This document shows, piece by piece, positions 22,410-30,235 of a stretch of DNA of 64,000 nt; positions within the stretch are counted from its first letter, which is position 1; every line of letters begins with the position of its first letter. Origin of the DNA: Pseudomonas fluorescens (lineage in GTDB: Bacteria > Pseudomonadota > Gammaproteobacteria > Pseudomonadales > Pseudomonadaceae); contig NZ_CABVHJ010000006.1 in the NCBI RefSeq assembly GCF_902497745.1, positions 1-64,000 on the forward strand, read 5' to 3'. Made by a program: the position numbers and the translations under genes. The notes beneath the pieces were generated by a model. The model had not been told where the DNA came from. It searched no databases and saw nothing but the letters and a program-made list of their open reading frames with translations.

Positions 22410-25042
22410 CGCCGAAGCCGAACCTGGCTACCACGTACGGACTGAGCGGGCAGGCATTGCTGTCGGACAGCGTCGACGCCGGTTGGCAGTTGAGTCTGCC
22501 GGATCAGGCCGGCTCATTGCGTTGTTCCTGGGACGCCCGAGGTAGCGAATGCCATCGCGACTATGACGACCTGCAGCGCCCGATTGTTGTGACGGAGCGG
22601 GTCTGTGGCGAACAGCCTCGTGTGGTTGAGCGATTGAGCTATGCCGATGCGGATGATGCTTTCGTCCAGCACAATCAGTGCGGTCGCCTGTTCCGCCATG
22701 ATGACCCGGCGGGAACCCGGCTCATCCACGACTATGGTCTGGCCGGTGCCGAGCTGGTCGAATCGCGGCGCATGCTGACGGACCTCGATCTGCCCGACTG
22801 GCCCAGCGACCCTTCACACCGTGATGTGTTTCTGGAGGAGCAGTCCTACGTCACCCGCTACGTTTTCTGTCCGACCGGTGAACTCCAGCGGCAGACCGAC
22901 GCCATGAACAATGCTCAAACCTTCCATCACGACGTGGCGGGCAAACTTTCTGCGATGTGGCTTCACCCGGCCGGCGCGGATAAGCAGCCCAAGTGCCTGG
23001 TCAGTGCTATCCGTTACAACGCGCACGAGCAGATCGAACATGAGACCGCCGGTAATCGTGTCACGACCCGCGCAGAGTACAGCCCTGAGGATGGTCGGCT
23101 GCTGAAGCTCAGCGCAGCCGTCGGCGAACGAACACCGTTGCAGGATTTGCACTACGTCTACGACCCGGTGGGCAATATCGTCAGCCTCGAAGACAAAACC
23201 CAGGCCGTGACTTACTTCAATCAGCAGCGCATCGAACCGGTCAGCCGCTATCGTTATGACAGCCTGTATCAACTGGTCGAAGCCAAAGGCTGGGAAGTCA
23301 GCCAGCCGAGCCATGGCCCGGCATTACCGGATCTGCTGCCCACACCGCTGGACCCGAATCAGCGGCGCAACTACATCCAGACATTCGATTACGACGCGGC
23401 GGGCAATCTGCTCACCCGTCATCACAGCGGTGCGCCGGGTTTTTCGATGTTCACCTCTGCTTGCAGCAATCGAAGTCTGGCCCAGCGCGACGATGGCTCT
23501 CTGCCGGGAGAACCGCAGATTTCGCAAGGATTTGATCTCGCTGGCAATCAGTTGGAATTGCAGCGCGGACAGGCCATGAGCTGGGATGTGCGCAATCAAT
23601 TGAGACGAGTGACGTTGGTGCGACGCCAGGACGAGCCGAATGACGACGAAGGTTATGTCTATGACCGACTCGGCCATCGCTTGCGTAAAACCCACCTCAG
23701 CCAGACATCCGGGCAAACCCTGAAATCAGAAGTGCGTTATCTGCCGGGTCTTGAGGTGCATCGCGAAGCGAACGGAAAAGAGCGGCATGTCATCAGTATC
23801 GAGGCCGGGCGTAATCAGGTGCGAATGCTGCATTGGCCAGATGGCGCTGAAAGCGATCAACTGCGTTACAGCCTGAGTGATCATCTGGGTTCCAGCGTTC
23901 TGGAGTTGGACGATGACGCAGGAATATTGAGTCAGGAGCATTATTACCCGTTTGGTGGTGCGGCGTGCTGGGCGGGTAAAAGTGCAGTGGCGGCGAAAAG
24001 AAAAACGATTCGTTACTCGGGGAAAGAGCGGGATGCGACCGGGCTTTATTATTATGGATATCGATATTACGCGCCGTGGTTGCGGCGCTGGATAAGTTCT
24101 GATCCTGCGGGAGCAGTTAATGGATTGAATTTGTTTTGCTTTGCTGCGAATGCGCCTGTTGTTAATAAGGATCTGGATGGGAGGTGGTTTTATGAGGGCG
24201 AAAATGATTTTATTGAAATGTCACTCGTCAAATCAGGTAAACAGATCGTGTCACGCGGACTTGATCAGTTTCCTATGCATCTATCAGGCATCATAAACTC
24301 ACAGTTATCTGAAATGGGGCGGGTATTTTCTGAAGCGATTTATGCATCAGCGCAGGGCGGTACAGAATATTCAGATGTCTTACAAAGTTATTTCGGCCCT
24401 GAATACACGGCTATAGAAAATCAACTTCCACAAGTTTGGAAGCGTGGGTTAGATCTGACGAATGCTTATGGCGGGCAGGCAGCAAGAGGGAAATTCTTAG
24501 GTTTTATCGGAGGGCCGGGACCTGAGAGGCACTCAAATGCGGAGGTCAGGCCAGACGATTTTTATGGACGAATTGCTATTAATTTATCCAGGATGGGTGG
24601 TGAGTTTGATATGGTTTTGGGGCACGAATTAATGCATTTGAACAGGGTTAACAGAGTTGTACCTGTCGGGCTGAATGCGATGGATAATTTCTATTTGAAC
24701 TCTAGAAGTCCTGAAATTTTGAACTATCCAGTGATGCAGTACGAACTCCCGGCTAGAGGGATTTCAGAAGCTATTATGAATGGTGGTTTAACTCTGGAAT
24801 TTTCAGAAAGGTATCCGGCATCCCATCGTGATTTCATGACGTCCGTTGAGAATTATATGGGGCTGCCAGGTATGCTGGATCTTGAAACTTCGATTTCCAT
24901 TTTTAATGAGGCTCCTCATATGCGAGCGCAAATGGCTTTAAATAACGCGGACAGTGTTGTTTTTGCGGCAAAAAGCATGAGTCAGCTTTATCGGGTGAGG
25001 CAGGAGAGCAGTAGTTTATTTTACAACTTGATTAATGGCTGA
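22223..25042 (+). CDS. tccC: TccC-type RHS protein 2 with an HExxH metallopeptidase-like C-terminal domain
   Basis: This 939-residue TccC protein starts MKTHHDTATP at the ATG matching that of copy 1; the ATG 21 bases earlier is less likely. The RHS shell (1-650) has the core GKERDATGLYYYGYRYYAPW and the cleavage-region sequence GLNLFCFAANAP. The C-terminal domain (about 651-939) contains MVLGHELMHL, a zinc-metallopeptidase HExxH (H801, E802, H805). Such motifs occur in the M91 (NleD/HopH1) effector group, but the family cannot be fixed by eye. The last ~900 bases are visibly AT-rich compared with the shell, consistent with acquisition of the cargo by transfer. No immunity gene follows, as expected for a toxin aimed at eukaryotes. 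Confidence 0.85.
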   Translation: MKTHHDTATPTLSVMDPRALAIRSVAYYRHPDQTDIESRITRQIFDAAGRQVASWDPRLWGTAPKPNLATTYGLSGQALLSDSVDAGWQLSLPDQAGSLRCSWDARGSECHRDYDDLQRPIVVTERVCGEQPRVVERLSYADADDAFVQHNQCGRLFRHDDPAGTRLIHDYGLAGAELVESRRMLTDLDLPDWPSDPSHRDVFLEEQSYVTRYVFCPTGELQRQTDAMNNAQTFHHDVAGKLSAMWLHPAGADKQPKCLVSAIRYNAHEQIEHETAGNRVTTRAEYSPEDGRLLKLSAAVGERTPLQDLHYVYDPVGNIVSLEDKTQAVTYFNQQRIEPVSRYRYDSLYQLVEAKGWEVSQPSHGPALPDLLPTPLDPNQRRNYIQTFDYDAAGNLLTRHHSGAPGFSMFTSACSNRSLAQRDDGSLPGEPQISQGFDLAGNQLELQRGQAMSWDVRNQLRRVTLVRRQDEPNDDEGYVYDRLGHRLRKTHLSQTSGQTLKSEVRYLPGLEVHREANGKERHVISIEAGRNQVRMLHWPDGAESDQLRYSLSDHLGSSVLELDDDAGILSQEHYYPFGGAACWAGKSAVAAKRKTIRYSGKERDATGLYYYGYRYYAPWLRRWISSDPAGAVNGLNLFCFAANAPVVNKDLDGRWFYEGENDFIEMSLVKSGKQIVSRGLDQFPMHLSGIINSQLSEMGRVFSEAIYASAQGGTEYSDVLQSYFGPEYTAIENQLPQVWKRGLDLTNAYGGQAARGKFLGFIGGPGPERHSNAEVRPDDFYGRIAINLSRMGGEFDMVLGHELMHLNRVNRVVPVGLNAMDNFYLNSRSPEILNYPVMQYELPARGISEAIMNGGLTLEFSERYPASHRDFMTSVENYMGLPGMLDLETSISIFNEAPHMRAQMALNNADSVVFAAKSMSQLYRVRQESSSLFYNLING

Positions 25043-25476
25043 AAACTGCCGTTGATTCAAACCTCTAATTGGCGAAATGCAGCGGAAAGTCCGCCCCGGC
25101 GGGCGGCACAAAGTGAAAGGTCGATCCCACCGATGGAGGAAGTTGGCGCCGTACTCAGCGCTTGTAAGCCCCCGCGCCAACCGGTCCCCCAACTGAATCA
25201 CCGCCACCAACGCCACCCGCAAGACAATCACCGTCACCATGATCTGGCTCGCACAGCAGGTCGAGAATCGATTGCGTGGTTCCGGGCCGAAAAAGGATGC
25301 TCAGTAAAAACGAGTGCTCGCGCTCATCGCCAGTCAGGCAGGCTCCCACAGTTGGTTTTGTGTCCGGCTTCGAAAGAGTGCCCGGCACATAACGGATATG
25401 TAATTTCCCCGCCACCGTCACGCAAGGTTCGGATTGTTACCTTGATCCCGTCAGCTACTTAAACGAGGAATCAACG
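25043..25476. other. Gap with decayed sequence and a promoter
   Basis: No convincing gene is seen. A minus-strand reading (about 25050-25240, MVTVIVLRVALVAVIQLGDRL) could be debris of a membrane protein. A partial REP (GGCAGGCTCCCACAG) lies near 25336-25350. The right end holds the promoter of the small secreted protein, with the 16-bp motif described separately. Confidence 0.4.
25389..25404 (+). promoter_or_regulatory. Candidate metal-regulator site upstream of the PtrA-like gene
   Basis: ATAACGGATATGTAAT differs by one base from the motif upstream of the efflux operon (13257-13272). It lies 72 bases before the ATG of the PtrA-like gene, a similar distance to that seen at the efflux operon. 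Confidence 0.55.
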
Positions 25477-25680
25477 ATGAAACTTGCCCGACTCAGTGCT
25501 TTCGCCGCCGCTCTGGCGATCTCTTCCGTGGCGTTGGCCGAAGGCGGCGGTGACCGTACTTTCGAGCGGATGATGACCAGCAACGACCGCTCCATGGAGT
25601 TGTTCGTCGCCAAGGAAAAAGCCGCCGGCAACCCGGTTGTTGTCACTGACAAGAAAGACGACAAAACCCGCGATCTGTAA
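25477..25680 (+). CDS. Small secreted protein with a PtrA-like N-terminus
   Basis: This 67-residue protein has a clear signal peptide (MKLARLSAFAAALAISSVALA) and a mature part of only about 46 residues starting EGGGDRTFERMM. That start resembles the Pseudomonas PtrA N-terminal group, small periplasmic proteins linked to copper response. GAGGAA precedes the ATG at good spacing. The next gene carries the same EGGGDRTFER start, so the two are related. The upstream motif shared with the efflux operon suggests metal induction. Biochemical function is unknown. Confidence 0.75.
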   Translation: MKLARLSAFAAALAISSVALAEGGGDRTFERMMTSNDRSMELFVAKEKAAGNPVVVTDKKDDKTRDL

Positions 25681-25695
25681 ACCTGCTGCACCTGA

Positions 25696-25735
25696 ACAAG
25701 CCCGTTATCGCGCATCGATGCCGGGCTTTTTTTAC
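25696..25735 (+). terminator. Rho-independent terminator after the PtrA-like gene
   Basis: AAGCCCG and CGGGCTT form a stem around an ATCG-rich loop, followed by a T run. It separates the two related small genes. Confidence 0.8.
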
Positions 25736-25758
25736 GCCCGGATGGGAAGGAAATGGAT

Positions 25759-26091
25759 ATGAACATACTCAAGTGGATCGCGTTCGCCGCTGTCATGGCG
25801 ATGTCTGTGAATGTGCTGGCTGAAGGTGGCGGTGATCGCACTTTCGAACGCGCGCTCAGCGCCAACGGCAAAGCCATGGAACAGTACGCCGCTAACCAGG
25901 GCAAAGCTCCGCCGGTGGTGAAGGATTACGAATACGGAATGAAGCTGGACGTGGTCAGAGTGGTGAGCGTTGTGAAGCCTCAGCCTGCTTGCAAAGTGGT
26001 GCCGACGGCCATGACTTATGAGGACTCCAAGGGGCAGCTCAACACCATCAAGTACAACGTCATGGGCGTGTGTCGTAACGGCGGTAGCTGA
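25759..26091 (+). CDS. Secreted protein joining a PtrA-like start to a DUF2790-like end
   Basis: This protein of about 110 residues has a signal peptide ending NVLA. The mature start EGGGDRTFERALSANGKAMEQYA parallels the preceding gene. The C-terminal 60 residues (YGMKLDVVRVVSV...CKVVPTAMTYEDSKGQLNTIKYNVMGVC) match the pattern of DUF2790, small Pseudomonas periplasmic proteins with a conserved cysteine pair. Two starts are possible: the ATG at 25759 is better spaced from GGAAGG than the one at 25753. The architecture looks like a fusion of two small metal-response families. Function is unknown. Confidence 0.75.
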   Translation: MNILKWIAFAAVMAMSVNVLAEGGGDRTFERALSANGKAMEQYAANQGKAPPVVKDYEYGMKLDVVRVVSVVKPQPACKVVPTAMTYEDSKGQLNTIKYNVMGVCRNGGS

Positions 26092-26116
26092 ATCCGCCAC
26101 GCCAAAACGCGGTCCC

Positions 26117-26197
26117 GTGTAGGAGCTGCCGAAGGCTGCGATCTTTTGATTTTAAAGATCAAGATCAAAAGATCGCAGCCTTCGGCAGCTCCTACAC
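26117..26197. repeat. Perfect 34-bp inverted repeat (REP-type doublet)
   Basis: The arms at 26117-26150 and 26164-26197 are exact reverse complements, starting GTGTAGGAGCTGCCGAAGG, with a 13-base loop. This is a different REP group from the GCTCGCG type elsewhere in the window. It probably also stops transcription from the preceding gene. Confidence 0.9.
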
Positions 26198-26239
26198 GTT
26201 CTGTATTTCAATTCGTAATGTTTAAGTGTTGTGTGGGAA

Positions 26240-26509
26240 GTGCGGAACCTTCCCACAATGTTTTCAGGTTGTCCGTCGGACGTCCGCTCTCTAGCCTGTG
26301 TGGGTCGCTGCCAATTCAGCGATCGGGATTGGAACCCCGCGGCTCAACTGAAGCAAAACGCACTGTTCATGACGTATGCTTGCGCACTTTCATGTGTGCA
26401 CTCCGTTATGGCGGCTGTGCGCGGGAGACTTCGAGTCTGTCGGGTTTGCTCAGTTGCCCGGGTTCCAACCTGCGTACAGCTGCCACCCTTTCGCGTGGAA
26501 CCGAAAGGG
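26240..26509 (+). ncRNA. Structured leader upstream of the DUF6124 gene (candidate cis-regulatory RNA)
   Basis: Several exact pairings occur in order: hairpin TCGCTG-CCAATT-CAGCGA (26305-26322), long-range pairing TTGGAACCC (26329-26337) with GGGTTCCAA (26460-26468), hairpin AGACT-TCG-AGTCT (26426-26438), and an 8-bp hairpin CCCTTTCG...CGAAAGGG (26486-26509) that ends 31 bases before the start codon. Together they describe a multibranched RNA in a 320-base gap with no gene. I do not match it to a known riboswitch class. The 5' limit is approximate. Confidence 0.5.
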
Positions 26510-26540
26510 CCAGCTCCACCTTCAAGCTGAGTAAAACATT

Positions 26541-26921
26541 ATGAAAAAGCCAACACCCAATCCCCCCGAAACAGACGTCACCCCTGACGCCACCTCAACA
26601 TCCCCCTACGTCTGCGTTGAGACCAGAAAACTCCACGAAGCCGCCGACCGCGCCCTCGATTTCTATCTGAAACCGTCAGCCGCGATCATGTCCGCACCGT
26701 ACATCCCCAACCAGATGTTCCTGGTCAATCCCAAAGCCGACACCGAATCATTACTGGCCAACGCCAGCGAATCGCTGTCGTCGGCCACAGTGATGCTCGG
26801 TGACTTCGCGGCGATGCTGGAAGGCACCCACCGCAAGACACTGTTGGGTATCGCGCAGGTCGTCATGCTTGGTGAACTCGCGGTGAACAAGGCGCTGGAT
26901 AACGTCGAGCCTGCGGCGTAG
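26541..26921 (+). CDS. DUF6124-like small protein
   Basis: This 126-residue soluble protein has a Pro/Thr-rich start, then TRKLHEAADRALDFYLKP and a mostly helical C-terminal half (LLANASESLSSATVMLGDFAAMLEGTHRKTLLGIAQVVMLGELAVNKALD). The pattern matches the Pseudomonas DUF6124 (DUF3077-related) group of unknown function. There is no signal peptide or membrane segment. It is a single gene, preceded by the structured leader and followed by repeats. No strong ribosome site is visible, which fits control through the leader. Confidence 0.7.
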   Translation: MKKPTPNPPETDVTPDATSTSPYVCVETRKLHEAADRALDFYLKPSAAIMSAPYIPNQMFLVNPKADTESLLANASESLSSATVMLGDFAAMLEGTHRKTLLGIAQVVMLGELAVNKALDNVEPAA

Positions 26922-26972
26922 TTATCAATGGCCAGTTTTTAGCCGTTGTTTTTGCGTTGACCTCAAAATCCT

Positions 26973-27250
26973 GCCCCCTCACCCCAGCCCTCTCCCCCGA
27001 GGGGGGCGAGGGGGAAAGGGAGCAGATCTTCAAGCCCTTCAAAATCAGAGTACGCCTAGGTTTTTCGGGTCGATGTATCTTCGACAACCAACTCGGTCAG
27101 TCCCCTCTCTCCCAGGGGGGCGAGGGGGAAAGGGAGCAGATCTTAAAGCCATTCAAAACCACAGTACGCCTCGGTTTTTCAGGTCGATGTATCTTCAACA
27201 ACCAACTCGGTCAGTCCCCTCTACCTCTGGGAGAGGGCTAGGGTGAGGGC
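26973..27250. repeat. Tandem intergenic repeat, variant of the ~130-bp family
   Basis: Two units with GAGGGGGAAAGGGAGCAGAT after the hairpin, the shared GGTCGATGTATCTTC segment and CAACTCGGTCAGTCCCCTCT junctions lie between three CCCTCTCC...GGGAG hairpins. The left part of each unit differs from the copies at 1.3 and 12.9 kb, so this is a subfamily. Confidence 0.8.
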
Positions 27251-27288
27251 CGGGCCTGAACCTGGAAAACATAACCACTGCACAACGC

Positions 27289-27378
27289 CGAGCAAAAAAA
27301 GGCGCCCGAAGGACGCCAATAGATTCATCTCTTACCAAAGGAGCAAGGCGCTTCTAAAGGTGAATTTGCATCAACCGC
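27289..27378. repeat. Direct repeat A with terminator, 3' end of the acyltransferase gene
   Basis: About 88 bases match 28621-28710. On the minus strand the unit encodes VDANSPLEAPCSFGKR-stop, the end of the acyltransferase, then a GGCGTCCTTCGGGCGCC hairpin followed by a T run (a terminator). Confidence 0.85.
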
Positions 27379-28536
27379 AACGGCCGGCACTGACGCGGAC
27401 TCATGGTTCAGTTTGCGTCGGGCAATCTCTGCGCCGCGCAGACGCAGCGGCGTTTCGATAAAGCGGTAATTGAGTTCACTCAAGATCACCAGCACAACCA
27501 GCGACGTGACGATCAGCTCAAGGGTAAAACGCCCATCCAGCGGCACGCCCTGACTCGCCGCCACACGGGTCCAGATTTCGGTGCTCAGGTGATTGGTAAA
27601 CACGTGGATCACGTACAGGCCATACGACCGCGAGCCGAGCCATTGCATGAAGCCGCGCATGAACAGCGGGCAATAGATGTAGCCTTTCTGATAACTCGCC
27701 AGCCAGACAATCACGACCGCGACGATCGCGACCATGCCCACGGCAATCGGTAGGGCAATCAGTTGAATGGCCACGGCGCCGAGCATGTAAAGCAGAAACA
27801 GCGTGCACAGCAGCGGCTTGAATGGCCCCTGAGCCAACCCGAGCGGTTCTATCTGCTGATAGAGGCGGCTACGCGTGAACAGGCACAGGAGAATTCCCCA
27901 GAGCATGGCGTCGAGGCGGAAGTTGGTGAGCATGATGCTGGCCGGGGTGCCGAACGGGTTGCGGTCCACACCGAACTGCAAGGCAATCAGCGCGAACAGG
28001 GCAATGACCCGCCAGCGCGGCGCCGTGATAAACAACAGAAAAAACGGCAAGACGAAGTAGAACTGCTCCTCAAGCGCCAGACTCCAGTAGTGCGGGCTGG
28101 AAGCCAATAGTGAGCCGTAACCATGTGCCAGGTTAGCGCTGAAGGTGGCAACAGCGGTGAAGCTGCGCAGGTTGTCGAACCACGAACCGAAGGCGTTCGA
28201 CTGGTTGAAAACGAGAGAGAAGCACAGCGGTATAAGCATCCACAGCCAGGCTGTGGGCAAGAGACGGTAGGCGCGCCGCAACCAGAAACACGCGGCGGCC
28301 AGACCAAACTGACCCTGCGCGCGGTGCTTGTCGAAGTAGTCCAGATAAGCCTTGCTCACCACGAAACCGGAAATGCAGAAGAACAGGTCTACCCCGGTCC
28401 ACGGCATGAAAATCGAGAACATCCTCAGCAGCGTGTCGGTATGGAACGGCAGCATCATGGTGACATGGCTGAAAAAGGTCAGGCCGACGGCCGCGCCTCG
28501 CAGGTACTCGATTTCCAGATTCTTGCGGCTACTCAT
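27325..28536 (-). CDS. Membrane acyltransferase (acyltransferase family 3, OafA-like)
   Basis: This 403-residue inner-membrane protein has about ten membrane segments. The start at 28536 (MSSRKNLEIEYLRG, with GAGGGA before it) is chosen over the longer frame, whose extra 45 residues are read from the upstream repeat. The family hallmarks are IEYLRGAAVGLTFFSHV near the start, the RR of FWLRRAYRLLP, and YWSLALEEQFYFVLP. These enzymes move acyl groups onto sugars of O-antigen, exopolysaccharide or other surface polymers; the acceptor is unknown. No polysaccharide genes adjoin. Its last 16 residues lie in repeat A, and repeat B lies just upstream, so the gene is bracketed by direct repeats. Confidence 0.87.
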   Translation of the reverse strand: MSSRKNLEIEYLRGAAVGLTFFSHVTMMLPFHTDTLLRMFSIFMPWTGVDLFFCISGFVVSKAYLDYFDKHRAQGQFGLAAACFWLRRAYRLLPTAWLWMLIPLCFSLVFNQSNAFGSWFDNLRSFTAVATFSANLAHGYGSLLASSPHYWSLALEEQFYFVLPFFLLFITAPRWRVIALFALIALQFGVDRNPFGTPASIMLTNFRLDAMLWGILLCLFTRSRLYQQIEPLGLAQGPFKPLLCTLFLLYMLGAVAIQLIALPIAVGMVAIVAVVIVWLASYQKGYIYCPLFMRGFMQWLGSRSYGLYVIHVFTNHLSTEIWTRVAASQGVPLDGRFTLELIVTSLVVLVILSELNYRFIETPLRLRGAEIARRKLNHESASVPAVAVDANSPLEAPCSFGKR

Positions 28537-28620
28537 CGGTCCCTCGTTATTCTTGTTGTTCAGCGCAGGCGAAGATGGCAGGTGGCCGGCGCTGCGGTCA
28601 AGCCAACGATGGCTTTGTGC

Positions 28621-28710
28621 AGAGCAAAAAAAGGCGCCCCGAAGGACGCCAAAAGATTCACCTCTTACCAAAGGAGCAAGGAGCTTCTAAAGGTGAATTT
28701 GTATCGACCG
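28621..28710. repeat. Direct repeat B with terminator, after the porin gene
   Basis: This is the second copy of the unit at 27289. It lies just past the porin stop and supplies that gene's terminator (GGCGTCCTTCGGGGCGCC then T run, minus strand). The reading VDTNSPLEAPCSFGKR-stop is still open here although no gene uses it. This suggests it is the leftover 3' end of a second acyltransferase copy. Confidence 0.85.
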
Positions 28711-28715
28711 TCCGG

Positions 28716-30041
28716 TCAGAGAATGGCCAGGGGGTACTCGACAATCACTCGCACTTCCTCCAGGTCCGACTCGAACGCCGTGGCGCGAGTGGTGGCTTGG
28801 CGCAGGCGCAGCGAGAGGTCTTTCATCGAACCGCTCTGCACCACGTATTTGACTTCCACATCGCGTTCCCAACGCTTCTGATCGGTCAGCGGATTACCCT
28901 CGGCATCGCGGCGCATGTATACGGCGTTGGCGTTGGAATAATCGGCGTCGGTGCCGCGCGCGTAACGGGTCATGAACGACAAACCGGGTACGCCATAAGT
29001 GCTCATGTCGAGGTCATAACGCACCATCCATGAACGTTCTTTCGGCGAGTTGAAATCGCTGTACTGGATCGAGTTGTCGAGGAAGATCGAGTCGGACTGG
29101 CGCAGGTAATCGAAGTCGTCATTGCCGTTGTTGCGCTGGTGGGAGAGGGCAACGGAGTGGGCACCCAGCTTGACGCCAACGCGGCCGCTCCAGATGTTGT
29201 TGTCGAACTCGCCGAGCAGTTGTTTACCCTCATCGACGGCCTTGTAATAGTTCAGGCCACCGAACAGCGACAGGTCATCCGACAGCGGATAGGTCCATGC
29301 GGTGCCGGCGTAATACTGATTCCACGCATCCTTGAGACGGCTGGAATACAGGCTGAAAGTGAGATTCTTGTTCAGCACGTAATCGCCGCCGCCATAAGCG
29401 ATCCACGGTGAGTTGACTGGACCGGCGTAAAACGTGGCGAAGTTCTCACGCATGTCGCTGGACACCGGTTGGCTCATCGCGTGCAACCGCCCGCCCTGCA
29501 CTGACAAACCTTCGAGGCTGGTGTTGGTCGCCGTCACCCCGCGAAAACTTTCCGGCAGCAGGCGCGAGTCACCGGCCGCCACCATCGGGTTGGCCGGGAA
29601 CACATCACCGACCTTGACCACTGTATCGAACGCCCGGATTTTCGCCGCGCCACCGACCTTGGTGTATTCGTCCCGCGCCTCGCCATCACTGTTGACCGGC
29701 AACACATCAAACGAACTGCGCCCGCCATTACGGCCGTCACCGGTATCGAGTTTCAGCCCGATCATCGCAAACGCATCAACACCGACCCCGACGGTGGCTT
29801 GGGTGAAACCGGATTCGAACTTGCTGATCACGGCATGCGCCCAGGCTTCGGAATAACCGTTGTCGGTCGGGCTGGACTGGCCGTTGCGATGATCACGATT
29901 GAAGTAGAGGTTGCGGTTGAGCACTGTCAGGCTGCTGCCTTCGACAAAGCCTTCAGGCTTGTCTTCAGCAAACACCGTGGACGGCCCGGCGCCGACCACC
30001 ACCGCTAAAGCGGCCATCGACATTTTTGAATTGTTAACCAT
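28716..30041 (-). CDS. Outer-membrane porin, OprD family
   Basis: This 441-residue porin starts at the ATG at 30041 (AAGGAG eight bases before it); the longer frame adds 32 residues without a signal. The signal peptide ends near VFAEDKPEGF. The mature start EGFVEGSSLTVLNRNLYFNRDHRNG is typical of OprD-type channels, as are ESGFTQATVGVGVDAFAMIGLKLDTG and the closing RVIVEYPLAIL. It should form an 18-strand barrel admitting small solutes such as amino acids, carboxylates or aromatics. The substrate is not identifiable, and no partner gene is nearby. The upstream gap to the Tc operon end (30042-30235) shows no other gene. Confidence 0.88.
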   Translation of the reverse strand: MVNNSKMSMAALAVVVGAGPSTVFAEDKPEGFVEGSSLTVLNRNLYFNRDHRNGQSSPTDNGYSEAWAHAVISKFESGFTQATVGVGVDAFAMIGLKLDTGDGRNGGRSSFDVLPVNSDGEARDEYTKVGGAAKIRAFDTVVKVGDVFPANPMVAAGDSRLLPESFRGVTATNTSLEGLSVQGGRLHAMSQPVSSDMRENFATFYAGPVNSPWIAYGGGDYVLNKNLTFSLYSSRLKDAWNQYYAGTAWTYPLSDDLSLFGGLNYYKAVDEGKQLLGEFDNNIWSGRVGVKLGAHSVALSHQRNNGNDDFDYLRQSDSIFLDNSIQYSDFNSPKERSWMVRYDLDMSTYGVPGLSFMTRYARGTDADYSNANAVYMRRDAEGNPLTDQKRWERDVEVKYVVQSGSMKDLSLRLRQATTRATAFESDLEEVRVIVEYPLAIL

Positions 30042-30235
30042 CAAACACTCCTTGGGTTCGGCAGAACGGGAACGTGCTTCGGCGTGGGTTTTGTTGTGCG
30101 ACAGGCAAGGGCCCGCCGGCATTGGTCGCCGGGTCACATCGTTGCAAGCTGCGGATAACGCCAGGGTGATGGGGGAATTACAATTTCGTCATGTAATGGG
30201 AATCCTGCGGCAGAGGTGTTCTGGCTCGTAGCCGG

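Noticed and set aside
25052..25462. 136-residue plus-strand open frame between tccC2 and the PtrA-like gene
   Set aside because: Arg/Pro/Gln-rich, no motif, no ribosome site, and it runs through a partial REP and the next promoter.
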